DNA of 64,000 nucleotides from Erwinia sp. E_sp_B01_1 (GCF_036865545.1 NZ_CP142208.1:4526001-4590000); one strand, 5' to 3'; positions 1 through 10,193 are shown, numbered from the stretch's first letter. Notes: generated by a model from the sequence alone, not told the origin. Program-made: numbers and translations.

Positions 1-205
1 TCCAGACCGGTCCCAGCTGCTCCAGCGACAGACGAAGCCGTTCACCCAGCAGGAGATCCTTATGCCGGCCTGGCATCCAGAACAGACATTTACGCCACAG
101 ACGGAACAGAAGGGTCAGGCGGGTTTTGGGAACCAGTTCATCCAGGCCATAGGTGAGAAATATGCGGATGATAAAATAGAGGCGGCGAAGTTCTCCGAAG
201 CTCAT
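1..205 (-). CDS. ubiB: UbiB, ubiquinone biosynthesis ATPase/kinase-like protein (N-terminal part)
   Basis: Only the first 68 codons lie in the window; the gene runs off the left edge. The reading frame begins [14 protein letters not shown] and continues with a WMPGRHKD segment and [16 protein letters not shown], closely matching the start of E. coli UbiB. UbiB is an atypical kinase-fold membrane ATPase needed for coenzyme Q synthesis. The ATG at 205 overlaps the ubiJ stop codon by 4 bases (ATGA), the usual coupled arrangement. The kinase-like domain lies outside the window, so integrity cannot be judged. Confidence 0.95.
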   Translation of the reverse strand, partial: MSFGELRRLYFIIRIFLTYGLDELVPKTRLTLLFRLWRKCLFWMPGRHKDLLLGERLRLSLEQLGPVW

Positions 206-807
206 TTGGCCTCCAGGTTCGTCAGGCGGGTTTCTATTAGGGCAAGATCTCTCGACAACGCATCCACTTCCTCAGCAAACCAGGCCGCCTCGAGCCCACC
301 GGGCGCAAGACGCCACTCTTCAGTGAGGGCCTGGCCAAGGTAATCCTGCTTACGTTGCACATCTCCGCGAATAAACCGCGCACTGCGGCGGGCCAGCTGG
401 CTGATCCCCTGTGCTACCACATCCCCGGTCCAGGGCGCGAGGTATTCAGCAGGATCCAGCTCGGCAAGATCGATAAGGGCTGAGAAATGCTGCACAACCT
501 GCAAATCCCCTTCAACTTCCAGTTCACCACTGCGGATCAGGCTGGTCAGTTGCTGACGGTCACGCAATTTGCGCAGCGTGGCAATCTGCGTTTTTACCGT
601 ACAGTCGGGTGTGTCACTCCACTCACCCAGCACGTCAACCTGGCGTTCGCTGAAGATAAAAATCAGCGGATGTTTAAGTTCAGCCAGCACAATAGCCAGG
701 CTTTTACCGTTAAGGCGCTGACGTGCGGCTTTCAGGCCACGATCGCGATAGAGGATTTGATTTAGCGCCGTTTCCAGCCCCGCAGTTAACAGCGGCGTTA
801 AAGTCAT
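202..807 (-). CDS. ubiJ: UbiJ, ubiquinone biosynthesis accessory factor (SCP2 domain)
   Basis: A 201-residue protein matching UbiJ (formerly YigP). In this family an N-terminal SCP2 lipid-binding domain (roughly residues 10-110) precedes a helical, coiled-coil-like C-terminus, visible here as [14 protein letters not shown]. UbiJ helps hold the Ubi enzyme complex and its polyprenyl intermediates during aerobic ubiquinone synthesis. It sits between ubiE (12 bases upstream) and ubiB (4-base overlap), so the three are probably cotranscribed. In E. coli a small RNA, EsrE, has been described inside this gene; I cannot confirm an equivalent here. Confidence 0.93.
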   Translation of the reverse strand: MTLTPLLTAGLETALNQILYRDRGLKAARQRLNGKSLAIVLAELKHPLIFIFSERQVDVLGEWSDTPDCTVKTQIATLRKLRDRQQLTSLIRSGELEVEGDLQVVQHFSALIDLAELDPAEYLAPWTGDVVAQGISQLARRSARFIRGDVQRKQDYLGQALTEEWRLAPGGLEAAWFAEEVDALSRDLALIETRLTNLEAK

Positions 808-819
808 TCGCTTTCCTGT

Positions 820-1575
820 TTAAAACTTGAATCCACGGTGCAGTGCAACGATGCCACCAGTAAGGTTGTGGTAGGTGGTATTTTCAAAACCTACCTCTTC
901 CATCATCTGCTTCAGGGTATCCTGATCGGGATGCATACGGATGGATTCAGCCAGGTAGCGGTAGCTTTCAGAGTCTTTCGCTACCAGTTCACCGATGCGT
1001 GGCAGGATATGGAAGGAGTAAGCGTCGTAAGCTTTGCTTAACGGCTCCAGCTGAGGCTTAGAGAATTCCAGAATCAGCAGACGGCCGCCTGGCTTTAATA
1101 CGCGGAACATAGAGGCCAGCGCTTTCTCTTTTTCCGTGACGTTACGCAGGCCAAAGGCGATGGTAATGCAGTCAAAATGGTTGTCCGGGAATGGCAGAGC
1201 TTCTGCATTCGCCTGAACATAGTTGACGTTGCCGATAATGCCGTTGTTACGTAATTTTTCACGTCCAACTTTCAGCATGGAACTGTTGATATCAGCCAGC
1301 ACTACTTCGCCAGTCTCGCCAACAAGGCGTGAGAATTTAGCCGTCAGGTCGCCGGTACCACCAGCCAGATCCAGCACTCGCTGTCCGCGGCGCACGCCGC
1401 TGCAGTCGATAGTAAAACGCTTCCATACGCGGTGGATGCCAAATGACATCAGATCGTTCATCAGATCGTATTTGGCCGCAACGGAATGGAAAACATCTGC
1501 CACCATTTCAGCCTTATCGCTTTTTGCTACGGTACGAAAGCCGAAATGGGTGGTGTCCTTTGATTCATCTGCCAT
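820..1575 (-). CDS. ubiE: UbiE, ubiquinone/menaquinone C-methyltransferase
   Basis: A class I SAM-dependent methyltransferase of 251 residues, the same length as E. coli UbiE. It methylates the quinone ring in both ubiquinone and menaquinone synthesis. The SAM-binding motif [12 protein letters not shown] lies near residue 70, followed by the family signatures [18 protein letters not shown] (here [14 protein letters not shown]) and LRNV. I chose the ATG at 1575 ([13 protein letters not shown]), which aligns with known UbiE starts. A longer frame beginning with a TTG at 1599 is possible but less likely. Downstream are ubiJ and ubiB. Confidence 0.96.
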   Translation of the reverse strand: MADESKDTTHFGFRTVAKSDKAEMVADVFHSVAAKYDLMNDLMSFGIHRVWKRFTIDCSGVRRGQRVLDLAGGTGDLTAKFSRLVGETGEVVLADINSSMLKVGREKLRNNGIIGNVNYVQANAEALPFPDNHFDCITIAFGLRNVTEKEKALASMFRVLKPGGRLLILEFSKPQLEPLSKAYDAYSFHILPRIGELVAKDSESYRYLAESIRMHPDQDTLKQMMEEVGFENTTYHNLTGGIVALHRGFKF

Positions 1576-1650
1576 TTGTTTTGCCTGCTCTGCAATCAAT
1601 TATCTGCCAAGTGTACCAGAGTCCCGCAGGTCAGGCACGCAGCCCGGTGC

Positions 1651-3186
1651 TTATTCATTGACGCGTGCGGCCCTGTTATCCGGACTCAATCCAAACGGGC
1701 TTTGCGGATCGTCCTGCTCTTCATCGCCGGGATTTTCAGGGAAATCCGGCATCGCCTGCTCCACCAGCCGCGGGTTAATAGGTCGCTTCACTTCCACACC
1801 CAGCTGGCGGAAGCTTTCTGTCTGGGCTATCAGATTACCGCGACCTTCAGAGAGTTTTTTCATCGCAAAACGGTAGCTCTCCTGCGCCTTATCCAGGCTC
1901 TGGCCCATTGCGGACATATCGTCCACAAATAACCGCATCTTGTCGTAGAGCTTCGCAGCCCGATCGGCGATACGTTGCGCATGACGGCTCTGATGTTCAT
2001 AGCGCCAGAGATTATTAATGGTTCTCAGGGCTACCAGCAGCGTGGTTGGACTCACTAACATGATGTTCAGGTTCAGGGCTTCGTTGATCAGCTCTGGCTG
2101 GCGATCGATAGCTAACAGGAATGCCGGTTCAACCGGGATAAACATCAACACATAATCCAGCGAGCGTAAACCGGGCAATTGTTGATAATCTTTTCGGCTC
2201 AGCAGGCGCAGGTGCCCCCGAATGGCAGCAATATGTTCGCTGATGGCCACTTCCCTGTCAGCCTCATCTTCGCCATTGAAGTAGCGCTCATAAGCCACCA
2301 GTGTCATTTTGGCATCGATAACCACATCCTTGCCCTGCGGCAGGCGCACAATCACATCAGGTTGCATCCGCCCGCTTTGTTCGAGCTGAATGTTCACCTG
2401 CGTTTCATACTCATGCCCCTCACGCAGCCCGGACGCCTCCAGCACCCGGCTGAGCACCACTTCGCCCCAGTTGCCCTGGGTTTTATTATCGCCTTTCAGG
2501 GCTTTAGTCAGGTTGATCGCTTCCTGGGCCATTTGCGCATTAAGCTGCTGAAGATTGCGAATTTCGTGGGAAAGCGTGTGCCGTTCACGGGCTTCCTGAC
2601 CAAAGCCTTCCTGCACCTGTCGGCGGAACCCTTCAAGCTGTTCGCGAAGAGGAGAAATCAGGCTGTTAAGGCTCTGCTTATTCTGCTCGTCGACCCGGCG
2701 GCCACTGTTTTCAAAAATCCGGTTAGCCAGATTTTCAAACTGGGCATTCAGCCGCTGTTCACTGTTGACCAGCAGGCGCTGCTTCTCATCTGCCGCCATC
2801 CGCGTCTCTTCAAGACGAATAGTCACCTCACGCAATTCCGCTTCCTGCGAGCTGTTGATTTCCAACTGATTCCGTAACTCGCGCGTCAGCTGTTCGGTTT
2901 CGTTGCGCCAGTGGTCAAGATGGTGGAGCTTCTCCTGGGCCGCTGACAAGGTGCCATGTAGCTGGCGCAGTTCGAGTTCATTTTGCCTCTGGGCTGTTTG
3001 CTGGCTCTCTGTCTGAAGCTGAAGTCTGTCCCGTTCCTGGCGCAGTTGTTCGGCTGCCTGGAGCAGCAGTTGCCGTTCGGTCTCCTGTTTTGAAGAGACC
3101 TGCTGCCCGCGAAACCAGGCAATCACCCACCCCGCTAACAGGCCAGCCAGGCCAAGACAAACGCCATAACTGATTGTTGCATCCAC
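1651..3186 (-). CDS. rmuC: RmuC, DNA recombination protein
   Basis: A 511-residue protein, longer than the E. coli version (475), with extra glutamine-rich coiled coil. Residues about 5-25 form one membrane segment. A long coiled coil follows to about residue 210, and then the conserved RmuC domain with VVIDAKMTLVAYERYF and VLMFIPVEPAF. RmuC limits inversions at short inverted repeats and has a nuclease-like core, but its biochemistry is poorly known. The start is GTG at 3186, preceded by GGGAG at suitable spacing. It lies 75 bases upstream of ubiE on the same strand. The last 45 residues are acidic and poorly conserved. Confidence 0.95.
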   Translation of the reverse strand: MDATISYGVCLGLAGLLAGWVIAWFRGQQVSSKQETERQLLLQAAEQLRQERDRLQLQTESQQTAQRQNELELRQLHGTLSAAQEKLHHLDHWRNETEQLTRELRNQLEINSSQEAELREVTIRLEETRMAADEKQRLLVNSEQRLNAQFENLANRIFENSGRRVDEQNKQSLNSLISPLREQLEGFRRQVQEGFGQEARERHTLSHEIRNLQQLNAQMAQEAINLTKALKGDNKTQGNWGEVVLSRVLEASGLREGHEYETQVNIQLEQSGRMQPDVIVRLPQGKDVVIDAKMTLVAYERYFNGEDEADREVAISEHIAAIRGHLRLLSRKDYQQLPGLRSLDYVLMFIPVEPAFLLAIDRQPELINEALNLNIMLVSPTTLLVALRTINNLWRYEHQSRHAQRIADRAAKLYDKMRLFVDDMSAMGQSLDKAQESYRFAMKKLSEGRGNLIAQTESFRQLGVEVKRPINPRLVEQAMPDFPENPGDEEQDDPQSPFGLSPDNRAARVNE

Positions 3187-3337
3187 CGTTGTTCTCCCGC
3201 ACGAACTTATCTACGGGAAAAGGTAGAGGCGCACTGTATGAATGTCCAGATAAAAAGCAGGAAGCTGGGCCGTGATGAAGGGATTTGTAGCAAATTCTGG
3301 AGGCGGACCGAAGAATATCAACTTTCGGGGGGAGGAA

Positions 3338-3363
3338 GAAAAACAGAGGGGAACTCCCCTCTG
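3338..3363 (-). terminator. Rho-independent terminator of udp
   Basis: On the minus strand CAGAGGGGA and TCCCCTCTG pair around a very short loop and are followed by a run of five T. It lies 11 bases downstream of the udp stop codon. Confidence 0.8.
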
Positions 3364-3374
3364 CATCAAGCCGA

Positions 3375-4136
3375 TCAGATTAAACGACGGGCAGCGTCCA
3401 CCACGATGCGCACGGCATCGCTTTCGGTTCTTTTCATGGTTTCAGCGTCAGGTATTTCCTGCTGGGTACGGTTGACAATTACACCAGCAACCATACCTGC
3501 ACGCAGCCCCTGGCTTGCACACATGGTTAACAGGGTGGCGGACTCCATCTCGTAGTTCAGCACGCCCATTTGCTGCCATTCCTTCATAGAATCCTGGTAA
3601 CGCTTGACCACACGGCCTGAGAAGGTGTCATAACGTTCCTGACCCGGATAGAAGGTATCGGACGAGGCGGTGATGCCAATATGCGTGGTTGCACCGGCTG
3701 CTTTAGCCGCTTCTACCAGTGCCGTCGTGCAGGTAAAGTCAGCCACGGCTGGGAACTCCAGCGGCGCAAAATGCAGGCTCGCACCATCAAGACGGACCGA
3801 TCCTGTAGTCACCAGGACATCACCCACGTTGATGTCAGGTTGAATGGCGCCGGTGGTCCCAACGCGCAGGAATGTCCGTACGCCCAGTTGTGCGAGCTCT
3901 TCCACAGCAATAGACGTTGAAGGACCCCCAATACCGGTGGAACAAACGATAACGGTTTTTCCCTCAATTTCTGCGCGCCAGGTAGTGAATTCCCGGTGCG
4001 AGGCCAGGTGGACAGGATTGTCCATCAGGGCGGCAATTTTTTTCACCCGTTCAGGGTCGCCCGGCACAATCGCCAGGGTTGCGCCCTGCAAATCCGCTTT
4101 TGTTAAACCCAAGTGAAAAACGTCTGAGTGTGCCAT
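3375..4136 (-). CDS. udp: Uridine phosphorylase
   Basis: A 253-residue protein matching E. coli Udp throughout. It splits uridine with phosphate into uracil and ribose-1-phosphate in cytoplasmic pyrimidine salvage. The PNP/UDP fold signatures are visible: the phosphate-binding region [10 protein letters not shown] near residue 25, [14 protein letters not shown] near 90, and the ribose/uracil-binding stretch with [10 protein letters not shown] near 195. The gene is alone in its unit, with its own terminator downstream and paired CRP sites upstream. This points to control by cAMP-CRP and CytR, as in E. coli. Confidence 0.97.
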   Translation of the reverse strand: MAHSDVFHLGLTKADLQGATLAIVPGDPERVKKIAALMDNPVHLASHREFTTWRAEIEGKTVIVCSTGIGGPSTSIAVEELAQLGVRTFLRVGTTGAIQPDINVGDVLVTTGSVRLDGASLHFAPLEFPAVADFTCTTALVEAAKAAGATTHIGITASSDTFYPGQERYDTFSGRVVKRYQDSMKEWQQMGVLNYEMESATLLTMCASQGLRAGMVAGVIVNRTQQEIPDAETMKRTESDAVRIVVDAARRLI

Positions 4137-4208
4137 TTCAAACTCCTGTAACGGAAAAGGGGGATAAGATCATTGGTGCTCACAGTAATGCAAAGTCGCC
4201 GAAATTTA

Positions 4209-4276
4209 TGTGAATTGAATCACTCTCATTAATGAAAGTTGCAACAGTTAACATTTAAGAAGTGATATGAGTCACA
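4209..4276 (-). promoter_or_regulatory. udp control region: two CRP sites flanking a CytR-like element
   Basis: TGTGA-N6-TCACT lies at 4209-4224 and AGTGA-N6-TCACA at 4261-4276. Their centres are 52 bases apart, the spacing known for the two CRP sites (-41.5 and -93.5) of E. coli udp. Between them, at 4239-4246, is GTTGCAAC, which resembles the CytR half-site GTTGCA. Assignment of the proteins is by analogy with E. coli. Confidence 0.75.
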
Positions 4277-4425
4277 TTTAAACACTGTTTTCTGTGCCGT
4301 TGCTACAACTTGCCCTGTGGCCTGAGCAGCGGCAGTGTTAATGATGAGCGCTGAACGGTCCCCTGACCTGAACGTAATCCTGGCTATAGTTAGCTGATTA
4401 CGCTAATGCATACATGGAGAGAACA

Positions 4426-5253
4426 ATGAAAACCGAAGAAAATATAACTCAAAAAATGAGCAATAATGGGTTCACTCCTGCGGTCTCACCTACCGCATCA
4501 ACCACAATCATTACCGACAGCGCTGAAATTCAGTCAGGTGAAACCTCGATCCCGACGCAGGGCGAAAATATGCCTGCTTTTCATGCCAAACCACGCCATG
4601 CCAGTGGCCCGCTTCCGGTGATTCTGGTGGTGCAGGAGATTTTCGGCGTCCATGAGCATATCCGCGATATCTGCCGCCGTCTGGCAAATGAAGGTTACCT
4701 GGCCATTGCACCAGAGCTGTACTTCCGTCAGGGTGATCCTTCTGAATACCACGACATCCCTACGCTTTTTAAAGAGTTAGTCAGCACCGTGCCAGACTCT
4801 CAGGTGCTTGCCGATTTGGATCATGTTGCTAACTGGGCTTCCCGTCATGGCGGCGATATGCGCAACATGGGGATCACCGGTTTTTGCTGGGGAGGCCGCA
4901 TCACCTGGCTGTATGCAGCACACAACCCTCAGCTTAAAGCTGCCGTAGCCTGGTATGGCAAACTGGTAGGCGAAAAGACCCTGAAACAGCAGAAGCAGCC
5001 GGTAGATGTCGCTGTAGATTTGACTGCCCCGGTATTAGGGCTTTATGGCGGAAAGGATGACAGCATTCCCCAGGAGAGCGTGGAAACTATGCGCCAGGCG
5101 CTGCGCGCGGCAAATTCAAAATCCGAAATCGTGGTTTATCCCGATGCCGGACACGCTTTCAACGCTGATTATCGTCCCAGCTATCACCAGGAGTCAGCCA
5201 AAGATGGCTGGCAGCGGATGCTTTCATGGTTTCAGCAGAACGGCGTGAAATAA
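4426..5253 (+). CDS. dlhH: DlhH, dienelactone hydrolase family protein
   Basis: A 275-residue alpha/beta hydrolase matching E. coli DlhH/YsgA. The family triad is visible: cysteine nucleophile in GFCWGGR (near residue 146), aspartate in LYGGKDDS, and histidine in PDAGHAF. The conserved stretch VVQEIFGVHEHIRDICRRLA precedes them. The physiological substrate in enterobacteria is not established. I chose the ATG at 4426 because GGAGAG lies 4 bases before it; an ATG at 4414 would add four residues. It is transcribed away from udp and towards metE, with a shared hairpin beyond its end. Confidence 0.93.
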   Translation: MKTEENITQKMSNNGFTPAVSPTASTTIITDSAEIQSGETSIPTQGENMPAFHAKPRHASGPLPVILVVQEIFGVHEHIRDICRRLANEGYLAIAPELYFRQGDPSEYHDIPTLFKELVSTVPDSQVLADLDHVANWASRHGGDMRNMGITGFCWGGRITWLYAAHNPQLKAAVAWYGKLVGEKTLKQQKQPVDVAVDLTAPVLGLYGGKDDSIPQESVETMRQALRAANSKSEIVVYPDAGHAFNADYRPSYHQESAKDGWQRMLSWFQQNGVK

Positions 5254-5302
5254 CGCTGCTGAGCATTGAAGCTCACGTGCCCCTCCCTGCCTGATTAATT
5301 CA

Positions 5303-5327
5303 TAAAAAAAGGGGCGCCATGCGCCCC
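5303..5327 (-). terminator. Terminator between dlhH and metE
   Basis: GGGGCGC / GCGCCCC pair around CAT with a run of seven A on the left, giving a T tract on the minus strand. It therefore best serves metE, 22 bases away. It may also act weakly for dlhH. Confidence 0.8.
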
Positions 5328-5348
5328 CATTTCATCTCAGCAGGATAA

Positions 5349-7619
5349 TCAGGCTTCGGCCTTACGCAGATTCTGCGCGGCTTTCACCATGTTAGCCAGC
5401 GCCTGACGGGTTTCCGGCCAGCCACGTGTTTTCAGACCACAATCCGGATTAACCCACAGACGCTCGACCGGAATACGTTTTGCCGCCTTCAACAGCAGCT
5501 CTTCCATCCACTCCACGCTCGGGACGTTGGGTGAGTGAATGTCGTAGACGCCCGGACCAATGTCATTCGGGTATTCAAACTCTTCAAATGACTCCAGCAG
5601 CTCCATATCCGACCGTGAAGTTTCAATGGTGATGACGTCTGCATCCAGCGCCGCAATGGAATCCATGATGTCGTTAAATTCGCAGTAACACATATGGGTG
5701 TGGATCTGGGTCTCATCCTGCGCCACAGCGGCATTCAGGCGGAAGGCATCAACAGCCCACTCCAGATAGGCAGCCCAGTCGGACTGGCGAAGTGGCAGAC
5801 CTTCACGCAGGGCTGGCTCATCAATCTGAATAATACCGATACCGGCTTTCTCCAGATCTTCCACTTCATCACGCAGTGCCAGCGCAATCTGTTTAGCGAT
5901 GGTTTCGCGGGTAACGTCCTCGCGAGGGAAAGACCAGCACAGGATAGTGACCGGCCCGGTCAGCATGCCTTTTACCGGTTTTTCGGTCAGAGACTGGGCG
6001 TATTTCGCCCACTCAACGGTGATCGCTTCAGGACGGCTGATATCACCAATAATCACCGGGGGCTTAACGCAGCGTGAACCATAGCTTTGTACCCAGCCAT
6101 TCTGGGTGAAGGCAAACCCGTCCAGGTTTTCACCGAAATATTCCACCATATCGTTACGTTCCGCTTCGCCGTGGACCAGCACGTCCAGGCCCAGACGCTC
6201 CTGCTCTACGATGGCCTGTTTAATATGTTCAGCGATACCAGTGCGATAATGGCTGCCATCCAGACGCCCCTGTTTAAAGTCCAGGCGCAGGCCACGGATT
6301 TCAGTTGTTTGCGGGAAGGAACCGATAGTCGTGGTTGGCCATGCAGGTAGCTGGAAGCGCTTACGCTGAGCTTCAGCACGGACAGCATAACTGTTGTCAC
6401 GCTGGCTCTCTTTAGCCGTGATGCCTGCCAGACGCTGGCTAACAGCCGCGTTATGGACACGTTTTGAATCACGGCGTGCACGGACTGGCGCACTCCAGGC
6501 CTCCAGCGACTGTGGGTCATTATTGTTAAGCGCATTGCTCAGCAATGACAGCTCGGCACATTTTTGCAGCGCGAAGGCAAACCAGCTTTTCACCTCTTCA
6601 TCCAGGCGCGTTTCGGTGCTCAGATCGATCGGACTGTGCAGCAGTGAACAGGAAGAGCCAATCCACAACTGTTTACGCTGACTCACCAGCGGCTGGAGAC
6701 GTTCAAACCAGCTGCTCAGGTCAGCACGCCAGACGTTACGGCCATTGATCACGCCAACGGAGAGCAACCAGTCAGCAGGGATTTTGGCGTTCAGCCCGGC
6801 GATATTATCTTTCCCATGTACCAGATCAACATGCAGGCCCTGGACCGGGAGTTCACGAATAGTGTCGATATTAGTGCCAGCACTTTCGAAATAGGTGGTC
6901 AGCAGCAAATTAGTTTGCCCCTGCAGGGCTTCATACGCGGGTTTAAACGCGTTCAGCCACTCCTGCGGCAGCTCCAGCACCAGAGCGGGCTCATCAATTT
7001 GCACCCATTCGACATCGCGCTTCGCCAGCTCGGCCAGCACCTGCTGGTAGACAGGCAGAATGTCCTGCAACAGGCTCAGACGGTTAAACTGCTCACCCTT
7101 AACTTTGCCCAACCACAGGTAAGTTACCGGGCCTAACAGCACAGGTTTTACTTTGTGGCCTGCTGCCAGCGCTTCGTCCACTTCTTCCAGAATCTGGGTC
7201 CAGCTGAGTTTGAACTGCTGGCCTTTGGTGAATTCAGGCACCATGTAGTGATAGTTGGTATTAAACCATTTGGTCATCTCGGCGGCGGCGGCTGGCTCAC
7301 CTGTTGGTGCGCGGCCACGACCAAGACGGAATAAGGTATCCAGGTCAACAGAGCCATCCTTATTTTGGTGGCGGGCGGGCACGTTGCCTAATAACAGGCT
7401 GGTGGTCAGAACATGATCGTACCAGGCGAAGTCACCAACCGGGACCACGTCAACGCCTGCCTGTTTCTGCTGCTGCCAGTGGCGGGCGCGCAGTTCGCGG
7501 CCTACGGCCAGTAACTCTTCCTGAGAGCTGTTGCCAGCCCAGTAGCTTTCCTGCGCTTTTTTCAATTCGCGACGCAGACCGACGCGGGGGAATCCGAGAG
7601 TATGGTTCAGAATAGTCAT
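5349..7619 (-). CDS. metE: MetE, cobalamin-independent methionine synthase
   Basis: A 756-residue zinc enzyme (E. coli: 753) that transfers the methyl group of 5-methyltetrahydropteroyltriglutamate to homocysteine, the last step of methionine synthesis without vitamin B12. Zinc and active-site motifs are in place in the C-terminal half: HTHMCYCEF (His and Cys ligands), [13 protein letters not shown], and the ligand Cys in [12 protein letters not shown]. The N-terminal half is the degenerate duplicated barrel. It is divergent from metR with shared regulatory sequence containing Met boxes, so repression by MetJ and activation by MetR with homocysteine are expected. Confidence 0.98.
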   Translation of the reverse strand: MTILNHTLGFPRVGLRRELKKAQESYWAGNSSQEELLAVGRELRARHWQQQKQAGVDVVPVGDFAWYDHVLTTSLLLGNVPARHQNKDGSVDLDTLFRLGRGRAPTGEPAAAAEMTKWFNTNYHYMVPEFTKGQQFKLSWTQILEEVDEALAAGHKVKPVLLGPVTYLWLGKVKGEQFNRLSLLQDILPVYQQVLAELAKRDVEWVQIDEPALVLELPQEWLNAFKPAYEALQGQTNLLLTTYFESAGTNIDTIRELPVQGLHVDLVHGKDNIAGLNAKIPADWLLSVGVINGRNVWRADLSSWFERLQPLVSQRKQLWIGSSCSLLHSPIDLSTETRLDEEVKSWFAFALQKCAELSLLSNALNNNDPQSLEAWSAPVRARRDSKRVHNAAVSQRLAGITAKESQRDNSYAVRAEAQRKRFQLPAWPTTTIGSFPQTTEIRGLRLDFKQGRLDGSHYRTGIAEHIKQAIVEQERLGLDVLVHGEAERNDMVEYFGENLDGFAFTQNGWVQSYGSRCVKPPVIIGDISRPEAITVEWAKYAQSLTEKPVKGMLTGPVTILCWSFPREDVTRETIAKQIALALRDEVEDLEKAGIGIIQIDEPALREGLPLRQSDWAAYLEWAVDAFRLNAAVAQDETQIHTHMCYCEFNDIMDSIAALDADVITIETSRSDMELLESFEEFEYPNDIGPGVYDIHSPNVPSVEWMEELLLKAAKRIPVERLWVNPDCGLKTRGWPETRQALANMVKAAQNLRKAEA

Positions 7620-7666
7620 CAGTTCTTTCCTCAGTGGCTGCCCGTTGTCGTTGCAATCAGGCTTTT

Positions 7667-7690
7667 AGACGTCCAGATGTTTACACATCT
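7667..7690. promoter_or_regulatory. Three tandem Met boxes (MetJ operator) between metE and metR
   Basis: Three contiguous 8-mers, AGACGTCC, AGATGTTT and ACACATCT, resemble the MetJ consensus AGACGTCT repeated in tandem. A TATAAT at 7690-7695 on the plus strand is a candidate -10 for metR, so a bound repressor would cover both divergent promoters. MetR sites probably lie nearby (for instance around AAATTGTTCA at 7724), but these are not clear by eye. Confidence 0.7.
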
Positions 7691-7754
7691 ATAATCCGCA
7701 GGTACTGTAGTCACCACAAGCGCAAATTGTTCATTGTCGATGTGAAGGACTCTC

Positions 7755-8696
7755 ATGATCGAACTCAAACACCTGCGGACGCTGCAGGCGCTGCGAACAA
7801 CGGGTTCGCTGGCAGCCGCAGCCGCCCAACTCCATCAAACGCAGTCGGCGTTATCCCATCAGTTCAGCGACCTGGAACAGCGTCTGGGCTTTCGTTTATT
7901 TGTGCGTAAAAGCCAGCCGCTGCGCTTTACGCCGCAGGGTGAAATTCTGCTTCAACTGGCTGAGCAGGTTCTGCCTCAGATCCAGCATGCTTTGCAGGCC
8001 TGCCACGAACCGCATCAGACTACGCTGCGGATCGCTATTGAATGTCACAGCTGCATCCAGTGGCTGACACCGGCGTTGAATAATTTTCGCCAGAGCTGGC
8101 CGCAGGTGGTGATGGATTTCAAATCCGGCGTGACTTTTGACCCGCAACCCGCACTGCAACAGGGGGAGCTGGATCTGGTTCTGACCTCCGATATCCTGCC
8201 GCGCAGCGGACTGTTTTATTCGCCGATGTTTGATTTTGAAGTGAGGCTGGTGCTGGCTCCGGATCATCCACTGGCGCAGGCTGACCATATTTCACCTGAA
8301 GACCTGGCCCATGAAGTGCTGATGATTTATCCGGTGCAGCGTCAACGTCTGGATATCTGGCGCCACTTCTTGCAGCCAGCGGGCGTCAGCCCTGCCCTGA
8401 AAAGCGTCGACAATACGCTGCTGCTGATCCAGATGGTTTCTGCCGGGATGGGCATCGCCGCACTGCCGCACTGGGTGGTGGAAAGCTTTGAACATCAGGG
8501 CCTGGTGGTGACTAAAACGCTGGGTGATGGCCTCTGGAGCCGGTTGTATGCCGCCGTGCGCGATGGGGAGCAGCGTCAGCCCGTCACCGAAGCCTTTATC
8601 CGATCGGCCCGTCAGCACGCCTGCGATCATCTGCCACGGGTGCGGGATGCTTCTCAGCCTGGGACACCTTTACCTGTTCCTCTGGCGCCCTTCTGA
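7755..8696 (+). CDS. metR: MetR, LysR-family activator of methionine genes
   Basis: A 313-residue LysR-type regulator. Residues 1-60 contain the winged helix-turn-helix ([20 protein letters not shown], then TQSALSHQF), and the remainder is the effector domain that binds homocysteine in the family. MetR activates metE, metH and other met genes and represses itself. It is divergent from metE across 135 bases, the conserved arrangement. A terminator hairpin follows its stop closely. Length and sequence match E. coli MetR (317 residues) apart from the variable C-terminal tail. Confidence 0.96.
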   Translation: MIELKHLRTLQALRTTGSLAAAAAQLHQTQSALSHQFSDLEQRLGFRLFVRKSQPLRFTPQGEILLQLAEQVLPQIQHALQACHEPHQTTLRIAIECHSCIQWLTPALNNFRQSWPQVVMDFKSGVTFDPQPALQQGELDLVLTSDILPRSGLFYSPMFDFEVRLVLAPDHPLAQADHISPEDLAHEVLMIYPVQRQRLDIWRHFLQPAGVSPALKSVDNTLLLIQMVSAGMGIAALPHWVVESFEHQGLVVTKTLGDGLWSRLYAAVRDGEQRQPVTEAFIRSARQHACDHLPRVRDASQPGTPLPVPLAPF

Positions 8697-8699
8697 TTT

Positions 8700-8730
8700 A
8701 CCCGCCAGCCTCAATCGCTGGTGGGTTTTC
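8700..8730 (+). terminator. Terminator of metR
   Basis: ACCCGCCAGC pairs with GCTGGTGGGT around a seven-base loop, followed by TTTTCCTG, directly after the metR stop. Confidence 0.75.
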
Positions 8731-8794
8731 CTGTTTCTGTCGTCATTTCTCTCTATAATGCGCCCAACAGCCTTTGATCCCTGATGAGAGTTTT

Positions 8795-9265
8795 ATGACT
8801 AATAACGACGTGCTGCGCAGCGTGCGCTACATGCTGAATCTGAGCGATGCTCAGGTTGTGGCTATTCTGGCGCTGGCAGAGACTGAAGTCGCCGAAGCGG
8901 AAGTGCACAGCTTTTTGAAGAAAGAAGATGAAGAGGGCTTCCGTGCCTGTCCGGATGTGATTATGGGCTACTTCCTGAATGGCCTGATTTTCCAGCGCCG
9001 TGGCAAGAGCGAAGAGGCACCGGCCCCTTCCATTGAACGTAAAATGACTAACAACATCATGATGAAGAAATTGCGTGTGGCCTTTGATCTGAAAACCACC
9101 GATATTCTCGACATCCTTAAGCTGGCCGATTTTGCCGTGGGTCAGTCTGAAATTGGCGCGATCTTCCGTAAGCCGGGCCACAAAAATTACCGTGAGTGTG
9201 GCGACCAGATCCTGCGTAACTTCCTGAAGGGATTGACGCAGCGTATTCGTCCTGCCAAAGCCTGA
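8795..9265 (+). CDS. yehS: YehS, DUF1456 family protein
   Basis: A 156-residue protein matching E. coli YehS. DUF1456 occurs twice in tandem: MTNNDVLRSVRYML...RACPDVIMGYFLNGLI, then MTNNIMMKKLRVAF...RECGDQILRNFLKGL. Each repeat has the LRxxR start and KxxxxxxxxxCxDxxxxxFLxGL end. The function is unknown. In E. coli yehS is not next to metR, so its place here is a lineage rearrangement. A TATAAT at 8754-8759 could be its -10 element. The start at 8795 is the first ATG of the conserved repeat; the earlier GTG/ATT-type codons are unsupported. Confidence 0.9.
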   Translation: MTNNDVLRSVRYMLNLSDAQVVAILALAETEVAEAEVHSFLKKEDEEGFRACPDVIMGYFLNGLIFQRRGKSEEAPAPSIERKMTNNIMMKKLRVAFDLKTTDILDILKLADFAVGQSEIGAIFRKPGHKNYRECGDQILRNFLKGLTQRIRPAKA

Positions 9266-9272
9266 TATAAAG

Positions 9273-9298
9273 AGGGCCAGCATTGCGCTGGCCCTTTT
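9273..9298 (+). terminator. Terminator of yehS
   Basis: GGGCCAGC / GCTGGCCC with loop ATTGC followed by TTTTC, seven bases after the yehS stop. The opposing yigM-type gene ends at 9309 and may use the other strand of the same hairpin. Confidence 0.8.
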
Positions 9299-9308
9299 CA
9301 TCTGAGCA

Positions 9309-10193
9309 CTATTTCCCGACAATCCATTTCTTATGCACTAACAGCGAAGCCAGAATCACTGCGGCACCGATAATAAAACTCGGCCAGTGCGGCTGCTGCT
9401 GCCAGATGGCCAGATTCACCAACAGCCCGGCAGGCACATGCATATTGTTCATGATCCCCAGCGTCCCTGCATCCACCTGCGTTGCGCCGTAGTTCCACAT
9501 GAAATAGCCCAGCCCGGATGCCGCTACGCCCAGCCAGATCAATATGCCCCACTGCAGCGAAGTTGTTGGAAGTTTCTGCGGATTACCCCACAAGAACCAG
9601 GCAAGCGTGGCGATCGCCGCCGCACCCAGATAGAACCAGGAAAAGGCAGTATGCTGCGGCACGGGCCGGATTTCCTGCAGCCTTTTGTAGCCCACCATGC
9701 CAATGGCAAAAATGATGTTGGCTATCTGTACCAGCAATAAGCCAAACCAGAAGTGATCGCTGACTTTGTCATACCGGATAATGGCTGCACCGCCTACCGC
9801 CAGCAGGGCGCTGAGAGCATAGCTCCACCGCACGCCACGGCCTTTCAGCAGGTCGTAGATCAGCGTGACATAGAGCGGGGTCATCACCGTAAACAGCAGG
9901 AACTCCGACACGCTGAGGTAGAGATAAGCCTGGAAGCTGACGAGATACATGACACCGAGCTGTAGCGCGCCCACGCCCATGTACATCAGGAGCGTGGAAG
10001 CACGATAGCCACGCCAGCGCAGAAACGGCAGGAACACTACCGCTGCCAGCAACAGCCTTACCAGTACGGAAAACACACTATCAACCTGTCCTGCCAGGTA
10101 TTCGCCAATCAGGCTGAATGAAAATGCCCACAAAATTGTGGTGACAATCAGTAACGTCACAATGTCAGACTCTGCTGTAAAAAGTGCGCACAT
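9309..10193 (-). CDS. yigM: YigM-type DMT/EamA transporter (biotin transporter family in E. coli)
   Basis: A hydrophobic protein of about 294 residues with ten predicted membrane segments in two EamA repeats (first helix LLIVTTILWAFSFSLIGEYL; second repeat from about residue 145). E. coli YigM (BioP) at this map position imports biotin. The homology here rests on fold, length and position between metR and yigL, so the substrate is inferred. The start is uncertain: the ATG at 10193 is used, but a TTG at 10217 or a GTG about 35 bases inside are possible and no strong ribosome site decides. Confidence 0.8.
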   Translation of the reverse strand: MCALFTAESDIVTLLIVTTILWAFSFSLIGEYLAGQVDSVFSVLVRLLLAAVVFLPFLRWRGYRASTLLMYMGVGALQLGVMYLVSFQAYLYLSVSEFLLFTVMTPLYVTLIYDLLKGRGVRWSYALSALLAVGGAAIIRYDKVSDHFWFGLLLVQIANIIFAIGMVGYKRLQEIRPVPQHTAFSWFYLGAAAIATLAWFLWGNPQKLPTTSLQWGILIWLGVAASGLGYFMWNYGATQVDAGTLGIMNNMHVPAGLLVNLAIWQQQPHWPSFIIGAAVILASLLVHKKWIVGK

